64,000 bases of DNA, taken from assembly GCF_900156745.1 (NCBI RefSeq), contig NZ_LT707065.1, forward strand, positions 2,108,001 to 2,172,000. The letters are read 5' to 3'. Position numbers and translations under genes: made by a program. Each line of letters opens with the position of its first letter. The stretch's first letter is position 1. The notes beneath the pieces were generated by a model. That model made no database searches, was not told the DNA's origin, and saw only the letters and a list, made by a program, of their open reading frames with translations. This DNA is from Achromobacter sp. MFA1 R4 (GTDB lineage: Bacteria > Pseudomonadota > Gammaproteobacteria > Burkholderiales > Burkholderiaceae_B). This document shows positions 16,613 through 26,900 of this stretch, in pieces.

Positions 16613-17614
16613 ATGAAGCAACACGCATTGCACGCTTGCAGGACCGCCGCGACGGCGGTGGCCGGTCTGCTGTGGGGAATCGCGGCCCATGCCCAGGCGC
16701 CCGCACCGCTGGCAGACTTTCCGAAACAGGCCATCACCGTGGTCTCGCCGTTTCCACCCGGCGGCGGTAACGACGGCGTCGCGCGCCTGATCGCGCAGGA
16801 GCTGGGCGCCATCACGGGCCAGAGCGTGGTGGTCGAGAACCGCTCGGGGGCGGGCGGCAGCGTCGGCACGGCGCAAGTGTCGCGCGCCAAGCCCGATGGC
16901 TACACGCTCGTCATGTCGCAGACCAGCGTCATGGCCGTCAATCCGCGTCTGTACAAGAACGTCGGCTTTGATCCGCTGAAGGACTTCGTGCCGATCTCGC
17001 AAATCACCTCGGCGCCGCTGGTGCTGGTGTCGCGCACCGAGGGCCCGTACAAGAGCTTGAACGACTATCTCGCGGCGGCGCGCAAGCAGCCCGGCGTCAT
17101 TACCTATGCGACGCCCGGCAACGGCACGATGAGCCACCTGATGGGCGCCCTGGTGTCGCAGAAGGCGGACGTCAAGCTCGTGCACGTGCCGTACCGCGGG
17201 GCGGCGCCCGCCATCACGGACCTGATGGGCGGCACGGTGGACATGCTCATCACGTCGCCCGCGTCGGCCGAGCCCATGGTGGCCGCAGGAAAGCTGCGCA
17301 TCCTCGCCATGAGCCACGGCGACGGCGTCGGCATTTTCAAGAGCGCGCCCACCTTGAAACAGGCCGGCCTGGAAGGCATCACCGCGGATGACTGGTATGG
17401 CCTGTTCGCCCCGGCAGGCACGCCTCCCGAACGCATCGCCTACCTGGCGCAGGCCGTGAACCAGGCCATGAAGTCGCCCGCCGTGATCGCCAAGATCAAC
17501 AGCGGGGGAAGCCAGCCGGTGGGCAGCGCCCCTGACGCCTTCAAGACCCGCCTGCAGCAGGACACCGCCTACTGGGCCGAAATGGTGAAGACGGCGGGCG
17601 TCTCCCTGGATTGA
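16613..17614 (+). CDS. Bug-family (TctC-like) periplasmic solute-binding protein
   Basis: A 333-residue protein with a Sec signal peptide (cleavage likely after AHA, residue about 26) and the Bug signature: PFPPGGGNDGVARLIAQELG, VVVENRSGAGGSVGT, PDGYTLVM and LVHVPYRGAAPAITDLMGG. Bug receptors bind carboxylates or other small organic acids and either feed a TctAB permease or act in signalling. The start ATG at 16613 follows AAGGGGAAA. It lies 150 bases after the rhodanese gene and may belong to the same operon, which would suggest uptake of a sulfur-containing acid. No TctAB pair is adjacent. Confidence 0.92.
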   Translation: MKQHALHACRTAATAVAGLLWGIAAHAQAPAPLADFPKQAITVVSPFPPGGGNDGVARLIAQELGAITGQSVVVENRSGAGGSVGTAQVSRAKPDGYTLVMSQTSVMAVNPRLYKNVGFDPLKDFVPISQITSAPLVLVSRTEGPYKSLNDYLAAARKQPGVITYATPGNGTMSHLMGALVSQKADVKLVHVPYRGAAPAITDLMGGTVDMLITSPASAEPMVAAGKLRILAMSHGDGVGIFKSAPTLKQAGLEGITADDWYGLFAPAGTPPERIAYLAQAVNQAMKSPAVIAKINSGGSQPVGSAPDAFKTRLQQDTAYWAEMVKTAGVSLD

Positions 17615-17623
17615 ACGCGCAAT

Positions 17624-17660
17624 GGCCGGGGGCGGCACGGCCAGCGTGCCTCCCCCGGCC
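17624..17660 (+). terminator. Strong GC hairpin after the Bug gene, without T tract
   Basis: GGCCGGGGG (17624-17632) pairs with CCCCCGGCC (17652-17660), with an inner GGCACG/CGTGCC stem. The missing T run makes intrinsic termination uncertain; it could instead block 3' exonucleases. Confidence 0.45.
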
Positions 17661-17795
17661 GCCCGTTGCGACAAGTCGGGGTTTCACCGTCCGGTCCGCG
17701 ATTGCAAAGCTGAGGCAACCTGCCTAGACTGGGACAGCGCGCATGCGCGCGCCTTTTTTCCCGGTCATCCCCGCTCGCCATTTGGGAGGGCAACG

Positions 17796-18602
17796 ATGCA
17801 GAGTTTCCCGGCCCTGTCCGCGGATCAGCTTGCTGCGTACGCCGCGTTCGCACAGACCCTCGCGGACCGCGTGCGCCCCTTGTCGCGCAAGTGGTTCCGG
17901 CATCCGCTCCCGGTGGACACCAAGGCCGACGAAAGTCCCGTCACGCAAGCGGACCGGGATGTCGAGGCAGCCCTGCGCGAGGCCATCGCCGCGCAGTATC
18001 CCGATCACGGCATATTCGGCGAAGAATTCGGCGCCTCGCGCGCCGAGGCCGAGCTCGTGTGGTCACTGGACCCCATCGACGGGACGCGCGCCTTCATTTC
18101 CGGCAACCCGTTATGGGGCACGTTGCTGGCGCTGCTGCACCGGGGCAGGCCCGTGCTGGGCCTCATCGACATCCCCATGCTGGACGAACGCTGGATCGGC
18201 GCGGCGGGCGCAGCGGCCCGTCTGAACGGCGGCGAGTGCAGGACGAGTACGTGCGCCGCGCTGGAAGAGGCCATTCTTTACGCCACCGCGCCCGACATCT
18301 TCAGCGGCGCCGAACTTGCCGCCTTTGACGCACTGGCCGCCGCCTGCCGCATGCGCCGCTATGGCGGCGATTGCTACAGCTACGGGCTGTTGGCCAGCGG
18401 CCATATCGATCTCGTCGTGGAGGCCGGCCTGCAACCGTACGACTACCTTGCCCTGATGCCCGTGGTCGAGGGCGCGGGCGGCGTCATGACCGATTGGACG
18501 GGACAGCCGCTGGGCCTGCAGTCGCAAGGCCGCGTGATCGCGGCCGCCACGCCGCAGCTGCATCGCGAAGCGATGCGGCTGCTGGGGGCGGCCATGGCCT
18601 GA
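17796..18602 (+). CDS. hisN: Inositol monophosphatase-family phosphatase, histidinol-phosphatase (HisN)-like
   Basis: A 268-residue magnesium-dependent sugar or amino-alcohol phosphatase. Metal-binding motifs are GEEFG (about 70-74), DPIDGTRAFISG (about 88-99) and YDYLALMPVVEGAGG near residue 215. The sequence resembles the HisN group that removes phosphate from histidinol phosphate in actinobacteria and proteobacteria lacking a HisB phosphatase domain. Start at ATG 17796 has a clear GGGAGGG site. It stands between the Bug gene and the amine-catabolic cluster and is not next to other his genes, so the physiological substrate is uncertain; inositol phosphate or 3'-phosphoadenosine phosphate are alternatives. 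Confidence 0.75.
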   Translation: MQSFPALSADQLAAYAAFAQTLADRVRPLSRKWFRHPLPVDTKADESPVTQADRDVEAALREAIAAQYPDHGIFGEEFGASRAEAELVWSLDPIDGTRAFISGNPLWGTLLALLHRGRPVLGLIDIPMLDERWIGAAGAAARLNGGECRTSTCAALEEAILYATAPDIFSGAELAAFDALAAACRMRRYGGDCYSYGLLASGHIDLVVEAGLQPYDYLALMPVVEGAGGVMTDWTGQPLGLQSQGRVIAAATPQLHREAMRLLGAAMA

Positions 18603-18659
18603 CCGGCGCGCCGCCCACCCGCAGTTCAACGCAACGCTTCAGCCACAAGGTGAACAGGC

Positions 18660-20045
18660 ATGCATGCACTAGGGGTAGCAACGGTGGAAGATGCGCAGCG
18701 GCTGGTGCAATCCAGCCCGCTCTCGCACATCAAGGTGGGGCTGTCCGACGTGGACGGCGTCATGCTGGGCAAATACCTGCGGCGCGACAAGTTCCTGGGC
18801 GCCTTGCACGGCGGACTGGCGTTTTGCGACGTGGTGTTCGGGTGGGACCTGGATGACCAGCTCTACGACAACACCCGGTATACCGGCTGGCACACCGCCT
18901 ACCCCGACGCAAAACTGAGGATCGTGCCGCAGACCGCGCGCCGGCTCACGCTGGAGCAGGGGCCGGGCGGCGAAGACATGCTGCTGTTCCTGGCGGAATT
19001 CGAAGGCGACGCCGGCGCCATCTGTCCGCGTCGCCTGCTGCACCGCGTGATAGACCGCGCCGCCGGCATGGGCTACGACGCCTATGCGGCGCTGGAGTAC
19101 GAGTTCTTCATGTTTCGCGAGACGCCGCATTCCGTGCGCGCCAAGCACTACCGCAACCTGGAGAACTGGACACCCGGCAATTTCGGCTACTCCATGCTGC
19201 GAAGCACGGTGGAAGGCGACTTCTATCGCAAGCTGCTCGACATGTGCGAACGCATGGACATGCCCATCGAAGGCCTGCACACCGAGACCGGGCCGGGCGT
19301 GCTGGAGGCTGCGATCGCCGTGGACCATGCGGCGGCGGCGGGCGACAAGGCCTTCCTGTTCAAGACCTTCACCAAGGCGCTCGCGCAGCAGAACGGCCTG
19401 ATGGCCACGTTCATGGCAAAGTGGTCGCCCGAACACCCTGGCCAAAGCGGTCATATCCACCTGTCGCTGCGCGACCGCAAGACGGGGTTGTCCGCCTTCT
19501 TCGACGAGTCGCAGCCGCACGGCATCAGCGCCACGCAGGCCGCGTTCATGGGCGGGGTGCAGCGGTACCTGCCCGAGTTCATGGCGCTCTATGCGCAGAC
19601 CATCAACAGCTACTCGCGCCTGGTGCCCGGTTATTGGGCGCCGCTGGACGCCACCTGGGGCATGGAGAACCGCACGACGGCGCTGCGTCTCATCCCCGGC
19701 AGCGACAAGTCGCAGCGCGTCGAAGTGCGCATCGGCTCGGCCGACGCCAATCCCTACATTGCCCTGGCTGCGGCGCTGGCCTCCGGCCTGTACGGAATAG
19801 AGCAGGGCCTCTCGCCCGAGCCCATGGTCCAGGGCAACGCCTACACGCAGCAATTTCCCGCGCATCTGCACCTGCCTCTGACGCTGTGGGAGGCCGCGCA
19901 GCGTCTGCGGGGCTCGGAAGCCGCGCGGCTGCTGTTCGGAGACGCATTCGTCGAGCACTACGCCGCGACGCGTGAATGGGAGGAACGCCAGTTCCGGCGC
20001 CACGTCACCGACTGGGAGCTGGCGCGTTACTTTGAAATCATCTGA
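18660..20045 (+). CDS. Glutamine synthetase-family gamma-glutamyl ligase (PuuA-like)
   Basis: A 461-residue GS-fold ligase. The metal-site blocks ALEYEFFMF, HTETGPGVLEAAI and GQSGHIHLSL, the glutamate/ATP block NSYSRLVPGYWAPLDATWG and RVEVRIGSADANPYIA are all present. The N terminus with LSDVDGVMLGKYL and the lack of the adenylylation tyrosine loop place it with amine-specific relatives (gamma-glutamylputrescine, gamma-glutamylethanolamide or gamma-glutamyl-alkylamine synthetases) rather than assimilatory GlnA. It is followed by an aldehyde dehydrogenase and an iron alcohol dehydrogenase, so a glutamylated amino-alcohol or amine is the likely intermediate. The amine substrate is unknown. Confidence 0.85.
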   Translation: MHALGVATVEDAQRLVQSSPLSHIKVGLSDVDGVMLGKYLRRDKFLGALHGGLAFCDVVFGWDLDDQLYDNTRYTGWHTAYPDAKLRIVPQTARRLTLEQGPGGEDMLLFLAEFEGDAGAICPRRLLHRVIDRAAGMGYDAYAALEYEFFMFRETPHSVRAKHYRNLENWTPGNFGYSMLRSTVEGDFYRKLLDMCERMDMPIEGLHTETGPGVLEAAIAVDHAAAAGDKAFLFKTFTKALAQQNGLMATFMAKWSPEHPGQSGHIHLSLRDRKTGLSAFFDESQPHGISATQAAFMGGVQRYLPEFMALYAQTINSYSRLVPGYWAPLDATWGMENRTTALRLIPGSDKSQRVEVRIGSADANPYIALAAALASGLYGIEQGLSPEPMVQGNAYTQQFPAHLHLPLTLWEAAQRLRGSEAARLLFGDAFVEHYAATREWEERQFRRHVTDWELARYFEII

Positions 20046-20075
20046 TTCCGTCCACCGCTTGCTACAGGCCTTGCT

Positions 20076-21464
20076 ATGACCGATGAACTGATCACCATCA
20101 GCCCGATCGACGGGCGCGAAGTCGTCCGCCGGGCCTACGCGAGCGAAGCGCAGATCGCGCAGGCGCTGGCCGACGCCCAGGCCGCGCAGCCCGGCTGGCA
20201 CGCGCTGGGTGTGCAGGCGCGGGGACGCATCGTGTCGGACGCGGTCGACCGATTCGTGGCGGCCAAGGACGAGATCGCGCGGGCCATCACCATCCAGATG
20301 GGCCGCCCATTGCGCTACGCTCCCCTGGAGGTCGACGGCTTCGAGGCCCGGGCCCGCCATATGATCGCAATCGCGGGACAGGCCCTGGCGCCCATTGCCG
20401 CGCCCGCTCAGGCCGGTCTTACCCGCTTCATCAGCCGCGACCCCATCGGCGTGGCGTTGACCATCGCGCCGTGGAACTACCCGTTGCTCACGGCGGTAAA
20501 CAGCATCGTGCCGGCCTTGATGGCAGGCAATACCGTCATCCTCAAGCATTCGGACCAGACGCCCCTGTGCGCCGAGCTCATCGACCGCGCCTTCCGCGAG
20601 GCGGGGGCGACCAAGGGCGTTTTCCAGTATTTGCACGCCAACCATGACATCACGCAGCGGCTCATCCGCGCACCCGAGATCGGTTATGTGTCCTTTACCG
20701 GATCCGTGCGCGGGGGGCGCCAGGTCCAGGCGTGCGCGGCGGGACGCTTCATCGGCGTGGGACTTGAACTGGGCGGCAACGATCCCGCGTACGTGAGGGC
20801 GGACGCCAACCTGGAGGCGGCCGTGGATGCATTGGTGGATGGCGCGTTCTTCAATTCCGGCCAGTCGTGTTGCGGCATCCAGCGAATCTATGTGGCCCGC
20901 GGCGTGTACGACCAATTCGTCGAACGCGCCGCCGCACTGACCGAACGCTACGTGTTGGGCGACCCGCTGCGGCAGGAAACGACGCTGGGCCCGGTCGTAC
21001 GCACGCGCGCCGCGGCCGAGATTCGCGACGTCATTGCCCAAGCCGTCGGCGCTGGCGCCGTGAACGTGATTGATCCCTCGCATTTCAGCAATGCGAGTGA
21101 AAGCTCGTGTTATGTCGCGCCGGCCCTGCTGACGCAGGTCGATCACCGCATGCACATCATGAACGATGAATGCTTCGGCCCGGTCGCCGGCATCATGCCC
21201 GTCGATAGCGACGAACAGGCCATTGCGCTCATGAACGACAGCCCGTATGGCCTGACGGCTGCCGCGTTCACTCAGGACGAAGAAGCGGCGCTGCACATTG
21301 GCCGCCAATTGCGCTGCGGCACGTTCTTCATGAATCGTTGTGACTATCTCGACCCCGCGCTTGCGTGGACCGGCGTCAAGAACTCGGGCCGCGGCGCGTC
21401 GCTGTCGCCCGTGGGATATGAACAGCTCACGCAGCCCAAGTCCTTCCACATGCGCAGCGTGTGA
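20076..21464 (+). CDS. NAD(P)-dependent aldehyde dehydrogenase
   Basis: A 462-residue aldehyde dehydrogenase. The catalytic cysteine is in FFNSGQSCCGIQR, the general base glutamate in LELGGNDPAY, and the cofactor region includes APWNYPLLTAVN and FTGSVRGGRQ. The family length is normal (about 460-480) although the N terminus is short. It lies 30 bases downstream of the gamma-glutamyl ligase and 55 bases upstream of the alcohol dehydrogenase, in the same direction, indicating a shared transcript. The probable job is to oxidise an aldehyde formed from a glutamylated amine or amino-alcohol to the acid. Confidence 0.9.
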   Translation: MTDELITISPIDGREVVRRAYASEAQIAQALADAQAAQPGWHALGVQARGRIVSDAVDRFVAAKDEIARAITIQMGRPLRYAPLEVDGFEARARHMIAIAGQALAPIAAPAQAGLTRFISRDPIGVALTIAPWNYPLLTAVNSIVPALMAGNTVILKHSDQTPLCAELIDRAFREAGATKGVFQYLHANHDITQRLIRAPEIGYVSFTGSVRGGRQVQACAAGRFIGVGLELGGNDPAYVRADANLEAAVDALVDGAFFNSGQSCCGIQRIYVARGVYDQFVERAAALTERYVLGDPLRQETTLGPVVRTRAAAEIRDVIAQAVGAGAVNVIDPSHFSNASESSCYVAPALLTQVDHRMHIMNDECFGPVAGIMPVDSDEQAIALMNDSPYGLTAAAFTQDEEAALHIGRQLRCGTFFMNRCDYLDPALAWTGVKNSGRGASLSPVGYEQLTQPKSFHMRSV

Positions 21465-21519
21465 TACCAACTCAATCCGCCATCAGTGCCAAGTCTCCCA
21501 AGTCTCTGGAAATCGAACC

Positions 21520-22683
21520 ATGACCGTGCCATCCGTCAACTGGAACTATCCCACCGCGATCAAGGTGGGCCCTGGCCGCATCGATGAATTGCCCGACCAT
21601 TGCCGGGCGCTGGGCATGGAGCGGCCCTTGTTGGTGACCGATCCGGCTCTCGCCCCGTTGCCGATGCTTGAGCACGCCGAGCGTGCATGCCGTGAGGCGG
21701 GCCTTGGGTGCGCGGTGTTCCACGACATCAAGGGCAACCCGACCGGGCGCAACGTCGACGACGGCGTGACGGCATTCAAGCGCGGCCGCCATGACGGCGT
21801 AATCGCTTTCGGCGGAGGATCCGCGCTGGATGCGGCCAAGGCCATCGCGCTGATGGTGGGACAGGACCGCCCGTTATGGGACTTCGAAGACGTAGGGGAC
21901 AACTACCTGCGCGTCAATGTCTCCGGAATGGCGCCCGTGGTGGCCGTGCCGACGACGGCGGGCACCGGCTCCGAGGTCGGGCGCGCATCCGTCATCACTG
22001 ACGAGTCGGCGCAGGTCAAGCGCATCATCTTCCATGCGCGCATGCTCCCGTCCATCGTCATCCTGGACGCCCAACTCACGGTCGGCCTGCCGCCGCGCAT
22101 TACGGCGGCCACCGGCATGGACGCGCTTTCACACAACCTCGAGGCCTATTGCTCGCCGTTCTACCATCCGATGGCGGCCGGTATCGCCGTCGAAGCCATG
22201 CGACTCATCAAGGAATACCTGCCTCAGGCGGTGGCAAACGGCGCCGACCTGCAGGCGCGCCAGCAAATGCTGGTGGCTTCCTGCATGGGCGCCACCGCCT
22301 TCCAGCGCGGGCTGGGCGCCATGCATGCGCTGGCGCACCCGCTGGGCGCGCTGTATGACGCGCACCACGGCCTGCTCAACGCCATCCTCATGCCCTATGT
22401 GCTCAAGGCCAATCAACAAGCGGTGGCGCCGCGCCTCGAAACGCTGGCCCGCTACCTTGGCCTGCCGCAGGCCGGTCCGGACGCGGTGCTCGACTGGGTG
22501 CTGGCGCTTCGCAAGGCGGTCGGCATTCCTCACACCCTCGCGGAAATCGGCCTCGACGACGCGCAGGCCGACCGGGTAGGGCGCATGGCAAGCCAGGATC
22601 CATCCGCCGGCACCAACCCCCTCAACCTCTCGGCCGAACAATATTCTCAGCTTTTTCGTGCAGCAATTCGCGGAAACCTGTAA
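21520..22683 (+). CDS. Iron-containing (group III) alcohol dehydrogenase
   Basis: A 387-residue iron alcohol dehydrogenase. The nucleotide-binding GGGSALDAAKAIALM is followed by TTAGTGSEVGRASVI, and metal ligands are in TGMDALSHNLEAY and HALAHPLGALYDAHHGLLNA (one aspartate and three histidines expected). It interconverts an alcohol and an aldehyde with NAD(H). As the last gene of the ligase-aldehyde dehydrogenase cluster it may oxidise the hydroxyl group of a gamma-glutamylated amino-alcohol so the aldehyde dehydrogenase can finish the job. ATG 21520 is preceded only by a weak GGAAA. Confidence 0.92.
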   Translation: MTVPSVNWNYPTAIKVGPGRIDELPDHCRALGMERPLLVTDPALAPLPMLEHAERACREAGLGCAVFHDIKGNPTGRNVDDGVTAFKRGRHDGVIAFGGGSALDAAKAIALMVGQDRPLWDFEDVGDNYLRVNVSGMAPVVAVPTTAGTGSEVGRASVITDESAQVKRIIFHARMLPSIVILDAQLTVGLPPRITAATGMDALSHNLEAYCSPFYHPMAAGIAVEAMRLIKEYLPQAVANGADLQARQQMLVASCMGATAFQRGLGAMHALAHPLGALYDAHHGLLNAILMPYVLKANQQAVAPRLETLARYLGLPQAGPDAVLDWVLALRKAVGIPHTLAEIGLDDAQADRVGRMASQDPSAGTNPLNLSAEQYSQLFRAAIRGNL

Positions 22684-22752
22684 GCTTCGCCCCCTCTGCG
22701 CGGAAACGCGGCGGAGGAAGAACAGAAATTTTGAATTTTTCGTCCGAATGGT

Positions 22753-22781
22753 TTGACAGCGGATTTGAAAGTGTTCATAAT
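22753..22781 (+). promoter_or_regulatory. Sigma-70 promoter of the tRNA-tuf unit
   Basis: TTGACA (22753-22758) and CATAAT (22776-22781) at the ideal 17-base spacing, 15 bases before tRNA-Tyr. This strong promoter probably drives the three tRNAs and tuf. Confidence 0.85.
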
Positions 22782-22796
22782 CTCAAGTTCTCCGCT

Positions 22797-22883
22797 GGAG
22801 GGGTGCCCGAGTGGTTAAAGGGGGCAGACTGTAAATCTGTTGGCCTTGCGCCTACGTTGGTTCGAATCCAACCTCCTCCACCA
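22797..22883 (+). tRNA. tRNA-Tyr (anticodon GTA)
   Basis: A class II tRNA with a long variable arm. Acceptor strands GGAGGGG and CTCCTCC pair, the anticodon GTA is at 22831-22833 and the 3' CCA is encoded. The T arm is GTTGG-TTCGAAT-CCAAC. Confidence 0.97.
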
Positions 22884-23030
22884 GAGACCCATTCCCGAAT
22901 CCAGGCGCGGTTTGCCTGGATTTGCAATGTAAGGCCTAGCAAGCTTAGGTTGCCTTCGCAAAGAAGGCGTCAGGTTTGCGATGGCCTTGATTTCGAAGGG
23001 TGTGGGAAAGAGAAGGTGAAAGGGTTTGCC

Positions 23031-23104
23031 GCGGGTGTAGCTCAATGGTAGAGCAGAAGCCTTCCAAGCTTACGACGAGGGTTCGATTCCCTTCACCCGC
23101 TCCA
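23031..23104 (+). tRNA. tRNA-Gly (anticodon TCC)
   Basis: Acceptor GCGGGTG pairs with CACCCGC, the anticodon loop is CTTCCAA with anticodon TCC, and CCA is encoded. It lies 147 bases after tRNA-Tyr. Confidence 0.97.
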
Positions 23105-23125
23105 AGATTGACATCAGTACATGCT

Positions 23126-23200
<75 letters not shown>

Positions 23201-23255
23201 CGAATTCCAAATTCTTTTCTTCAGTCAGAAGCGCAATCCAGGTCAGGAGTCAGCC

Positions 23256-24446
<1,191 letters not shown>

Positions 24447-24637
24447 GCAATACCCAGATGGGTAGGGTGGGCATTCATGCCCCTCTATCCATCTTTGCTG
24501 TAAAAGTAGTACTATGTATGGTTCCGCAAGCCAACGCAGGCGGAACAAAGTGCAAAGCAATGCCAAAGTGCAAGTCGACGTAAGAGCCTAGCAGTTGTGC
24601 TAGCGACTGTGCAGCAAGGTGTAGTGTTGAAGTGTTT

Positions 24638-24713
24638 AGGGGCATAGCTCAATTGGCAGAGCGTCGGTCTCCAAAACCGAAGGTTGTAGGTTCGATTCCT
24701 ACTGCCCCTGCCA
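24638..24713 (+). tRNA. tRNA-Trp (anticodon CCA)
   Basis: Acceptor AGGGGCA pairs with TGCCCCT, discriminator G, encoded CCA. The anticodon CCA sits in loop CTCCAAA. It lies 64 bases before secE, an order conserved across proteobacteria. Confidence 0.97.
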
Positions 24714-24777
24714 CCGCCAGGATAAACCCGCGGGAGATCATCGCGAGTTACGCATTCACGGCGGCTCGCGTCGCAAT

Positions 24778-25158
24778 ATGTCTAATACCAGCGTAGAAAC
24801 CGTAACCAGTACCGCCGACCGGGTCAAGCTCGGACTGGCGGTTCTCGTCGTTATTGCTGGCATCGTCGGGTTTTCCGTGCTCAGCGCACAGCCGATGGCC
24901 GCCCGTATCGGTGTGTTCGTCGGTGGCCTCGTGATCGCAGCCGCGATCGCCTGGTTCAGCGAACCCGGCCGCCGCACCCTCAGCTTTGCCAGCGAGTCCT
25001 ACAACGAAGTCAAGCGTGTCGCGTGGCCCACCCGCAAGGAAACGACCCAGATGACGGGTATCGTTTTTGCGTTCGTGGCGGTCATGGGCATTTTCATGTG
25101 GGTGCTCGACAAGGGCATCGAATGGATTCTCTACGGCCTGTTGTTGGGCTGGAAATAA
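24778..25158 (+). CDS. secE: Preprotein translocase subunit SecE
   Basis: A 126-residue membrane protein, the length of the three-helix proteobacterial SecE. Two N-terminal hydrophobic segments (about 17-38 and 40-62) precede the conserved amphipathic-plus-membrane block SYNEVKRVAWPTRKETTQMTG and a final transmembrane helix. SecE clamps SecY in the SecYEG channel that exports unfolded proteins. It is followed after nine bases by nusG, as in nearly all bacteria. No strong Shine-Dalgarno sequence is visible before the ATG. Confidence 0.96.
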   Translation: MSNTSVETVTSTADRVKLGLAVLVVIAGIVGFSVLSAQPMAARIGVFVGGLVIAAAIAWFSEPGRRTLSFASESYNEVKRVAWPTRKETTQMTGIVFAFVAVMGIFMWVLDKGIEWILYGLLLGWK

Positions 25159-25167
25159 GGACGGCGA

Positions 25168-25701
25168 ATGAGTAAGCGTTGGTATGTCGTCCATGTGTAC
25201 TCCGGCATGGAAAAAAGCGTCCACAAGGCCCTGAACGAGCGCATTGAGCGCGCGGGCCTGCAGACGTCTTTTGGTCGCATCCTTGTGCCCTCCGAGGAAG
25301 TCGTCGAGGTCAAGGGTGGTCAAAAATCGATCACCGAGCGCCGCATTTTCCCTGGTTATGTCCTGGTTGAAATGGACCTGACCGACGAAACGTGGCACCT
25401 GGTCAAGAACACCAACCGCGTCACCGGCTTTTTGGGTGGCTCGGGCAACCGTCCGACCCCGATTTCCGAAAAGGAAGTCGAGAAGATCCTCTCCCAGATG
25501 GAAGAGGGTGTCGAGAAACCCCGCCCCAAGATCCTGTTCGAAGTGGGCGAGATGGTTCGGGTCAAGGAAGGTCCGTTTGCGGACTTCAACGGCAACGTCG
25601 AAGAAGTCAACTACGAAAAGAGCAAGGTGCGTGTGTCCGTCACCATTTTTGGTCGCGCCACGCCCGTCGAGCTCGATTTCAGCCAGGTCGAAAAGACCTG
25701 A
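25168..25701 (+). CDS. nusG: Transcription termination/antitermination factor NusG
   Basis: A 177-residue NusG with the N-terminal NGN domain ([20 protein letters not shown], binds the RNA polymerase clamp) and a C-terminal KOW domain ([21 protein letters not shown]) that contacts Rho or ribosomal protein S10. It speeds elongation, supports Rho termination and couples transcription to translation. It lies nine bases after secE and 63 before rplK. Confidence 0.98.
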   Translation: MSKRWYVVHVYSGMEKSVHKALNERIERAGLQTSFGRILVPSEEVVEVKGGQKSITERRIFPGYVLVEMDLTDETWHLVKNTNRVTGFLGGSGNRPTPISEKEVEKILSQMEEGVEKPRPKILFEVGEMVRVKEGPFADFNGNVEEVNYEKSKVRVSVTIFGRATPVELDFSQVEKT

Positions 25702-25764
25702 ATTTAACCCCCGGGGAGCCCTGTCCGCATTAGCCAGGGCGATATCACCCGCAAGGAGCAAAGC
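25702..25764 (+). promoter_or_regulatory. rplK leader, possible L1 control site
   Basis: The nusG-rplK spacer has a hairpin with GCCCTG (25718-25723) paired to CAGGGC (25735-25740). In E. coli ribosomal protein L1 represses the L11-L1 messenger by binding a leader structure that mimics its rRNA site. This position fits, but I did not establish the L1 motif itself. Confidence 0.3.
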
Positions 25765-26196
25765 ATGGCGAAGAAGATCGTCGGCTTTATCAAGCTGCAA
25801 GTACCGGCTGGTAAGGCTAACCCCTCCCCCCCGATTGGCCCGGCCCTGGGTCAGCGCGGCCTGAACATCATGGAATTCTGCAAGGCGTTCAACGCCAAGA
25901 CCCAAGGCATGGAGCCTGGTCTGCCGATTCCGGTGGTGATCACTGCCTTTGCGGACAAGAGCTTCACCTTCATCATGAAGACCCCGCCCGCGACGGTCCT
26001 CATCAAGAAGGCCGCTGGCGTGCAAAAGGGTTCGGCCAAGCCGCATACCGACAAGGTCGGCACGCTGACCCGCGCTCAAGCTGAAGAAATCGCCAAGGCC
26101 AAGGGTCCCGACCTGACCGCCGCCGATCTGGAAGCTGCAGTGCGCACGATCGCTGGTAGCGCCCGCAGCATGGGCATCACGGTTGAGGGGATCTAA
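25765..26196 (+). CDS. rplK: 50S ribosomal protein L11
   Basis: A 143-residue L11 with the usual two domains: N-terminal [37 protein letters not shown] block (binds the stringent factor region; proline-rich switch) and the C-terminal rRNA-binding domain ending [15 protein letters not shown]. It organises the GTPase-associated centre of 23S rRNA with L10 and L7/L12 and is needed for RelA activation. It starts 63 bases after nusG and ends two bases before rplA. Confidence 0.98.
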   Translation: MAKKIVGFIKLQVPAGKANPSPPIGPALGQRGLNIMEFCKAFNAKTQGMEPGLPIPVVITAFADKSFTFIMKTPPATVLIKKAAGVQKGSAKPHTDKVGTLTRAQAEEIAKAKGPDLTAADLEAAVRTIAGSARSMGITVEGI

Positions 26197-26198
26197 TC

Positions 26199-26900
26199 AT
26201 GGCTAAGTTGTCCAAGCGCGCCGCCGCTATTGCGCAAAAGATCGACCGCACCAAGCTGTACCCGGTCGCTGAAGCCCTGACCCTGGTCAAGGAAACCGCC
26301 GTCGCCAAGTTCAATGAATCCATTGACGTGGCCGTGCAACTCGGCATCGACCCGAAGAAGTCGGACCAACTGGTTCGCGGTTCGGTCGTGCTGCCCGCCG
26401 GCACCGGCAAGTCGGTCCGCGTGGCCGTGTTCGCCCAAGGCGACAAGGCTGAAGCCGCCAAGGCCGCCGGCGCCGACATCGTCGGTCTGGACGATCTGGC
26501 CGACAGCATCAAGGCCGGTCAGATGGACTTTGACGTCGTCATCGCCTCGCCCGACACGATGCGTGTCGTCGGCGCCCTGGGTCAGATCCTGGGCCCGCGC
26601 GGCCTGATGCCGAACCCCAAGGTCGGCACCGTGACGCCCGACGTCGCCACCGCCGTCAAGAACGCCAAGGCCGGTCAGGTCCAGTACCGCACCGACAAGG
26701 CCGGCATCATCCACGCAACGATCGGCCGTGCGTCGTTCGGCGTGGAACAGCTGCAAACCAACCTGGCCGCGCTGGTCGACGCCCTGCAAAAGGCTCGTCC
26801 CGCCGCCGCCAAGGGCATCTACCTGCGCAAGCTCGCCGTTTCGTCCACGATGGGCGGCGGTGCGCGCGTGGAAATTGCCTCGCTGTCGGCTTCCAACTAA
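26199..26900 (+). CDS. rplA: 50S ribosomal protein L1
   Basis: A 233-residue L1, normal length. The conserved [20 protein letters not shown] and [18 protein letters not shown] motifs are present. L1 forms the mobile stalk that helps deacylated tRNA leave the E site, and in many bacteria represses its own operon. It starts two bases after rplK; a 273-base leader separates it from rplJ. Confidence 0.98.
   Translation: MAKLSKRAAAIAQKIDRTKLYPVAEALTLVKETAVAKFNESIDVAVQLGIDPKKSDQLVRGSVVLPAGTGKSVRVAVFAQGDKAEAAKAAGADIVGLDDLADSIKAGQMDFDVVIASPDTMRVVGALGQILGPRGLMPNPKVGTVTPDVATAVKNAKAGQVQYRTDKAGIIHATIGRASFGVEQLQTNLAALVDALQKARPAAAKGIYLRKLAVSSTMGGGARVEIASLSASN

Noticed and set aside
18669..21470. A 933-codon frame opposite the gamma-glutamyl ligase and aldehyde dehydrogenase
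   Set aside because: Antisense shadow with no recognisable domain; both sense genes have full family motifs.
21718..21731. TGTTCCACG half-site of parS in the iron alcohol dehydrogenase gene
   Set aside because: Only one half of the palindrome is present; the second half does not match.
24447..24637. Possible promoter or terminator between tuf and tRNA-Trp
   Set aside because: A weak GGGCAT/ATGCCC pairing lacks a T run, and no pair of -35/-10 hexamers with proper spacing was found.
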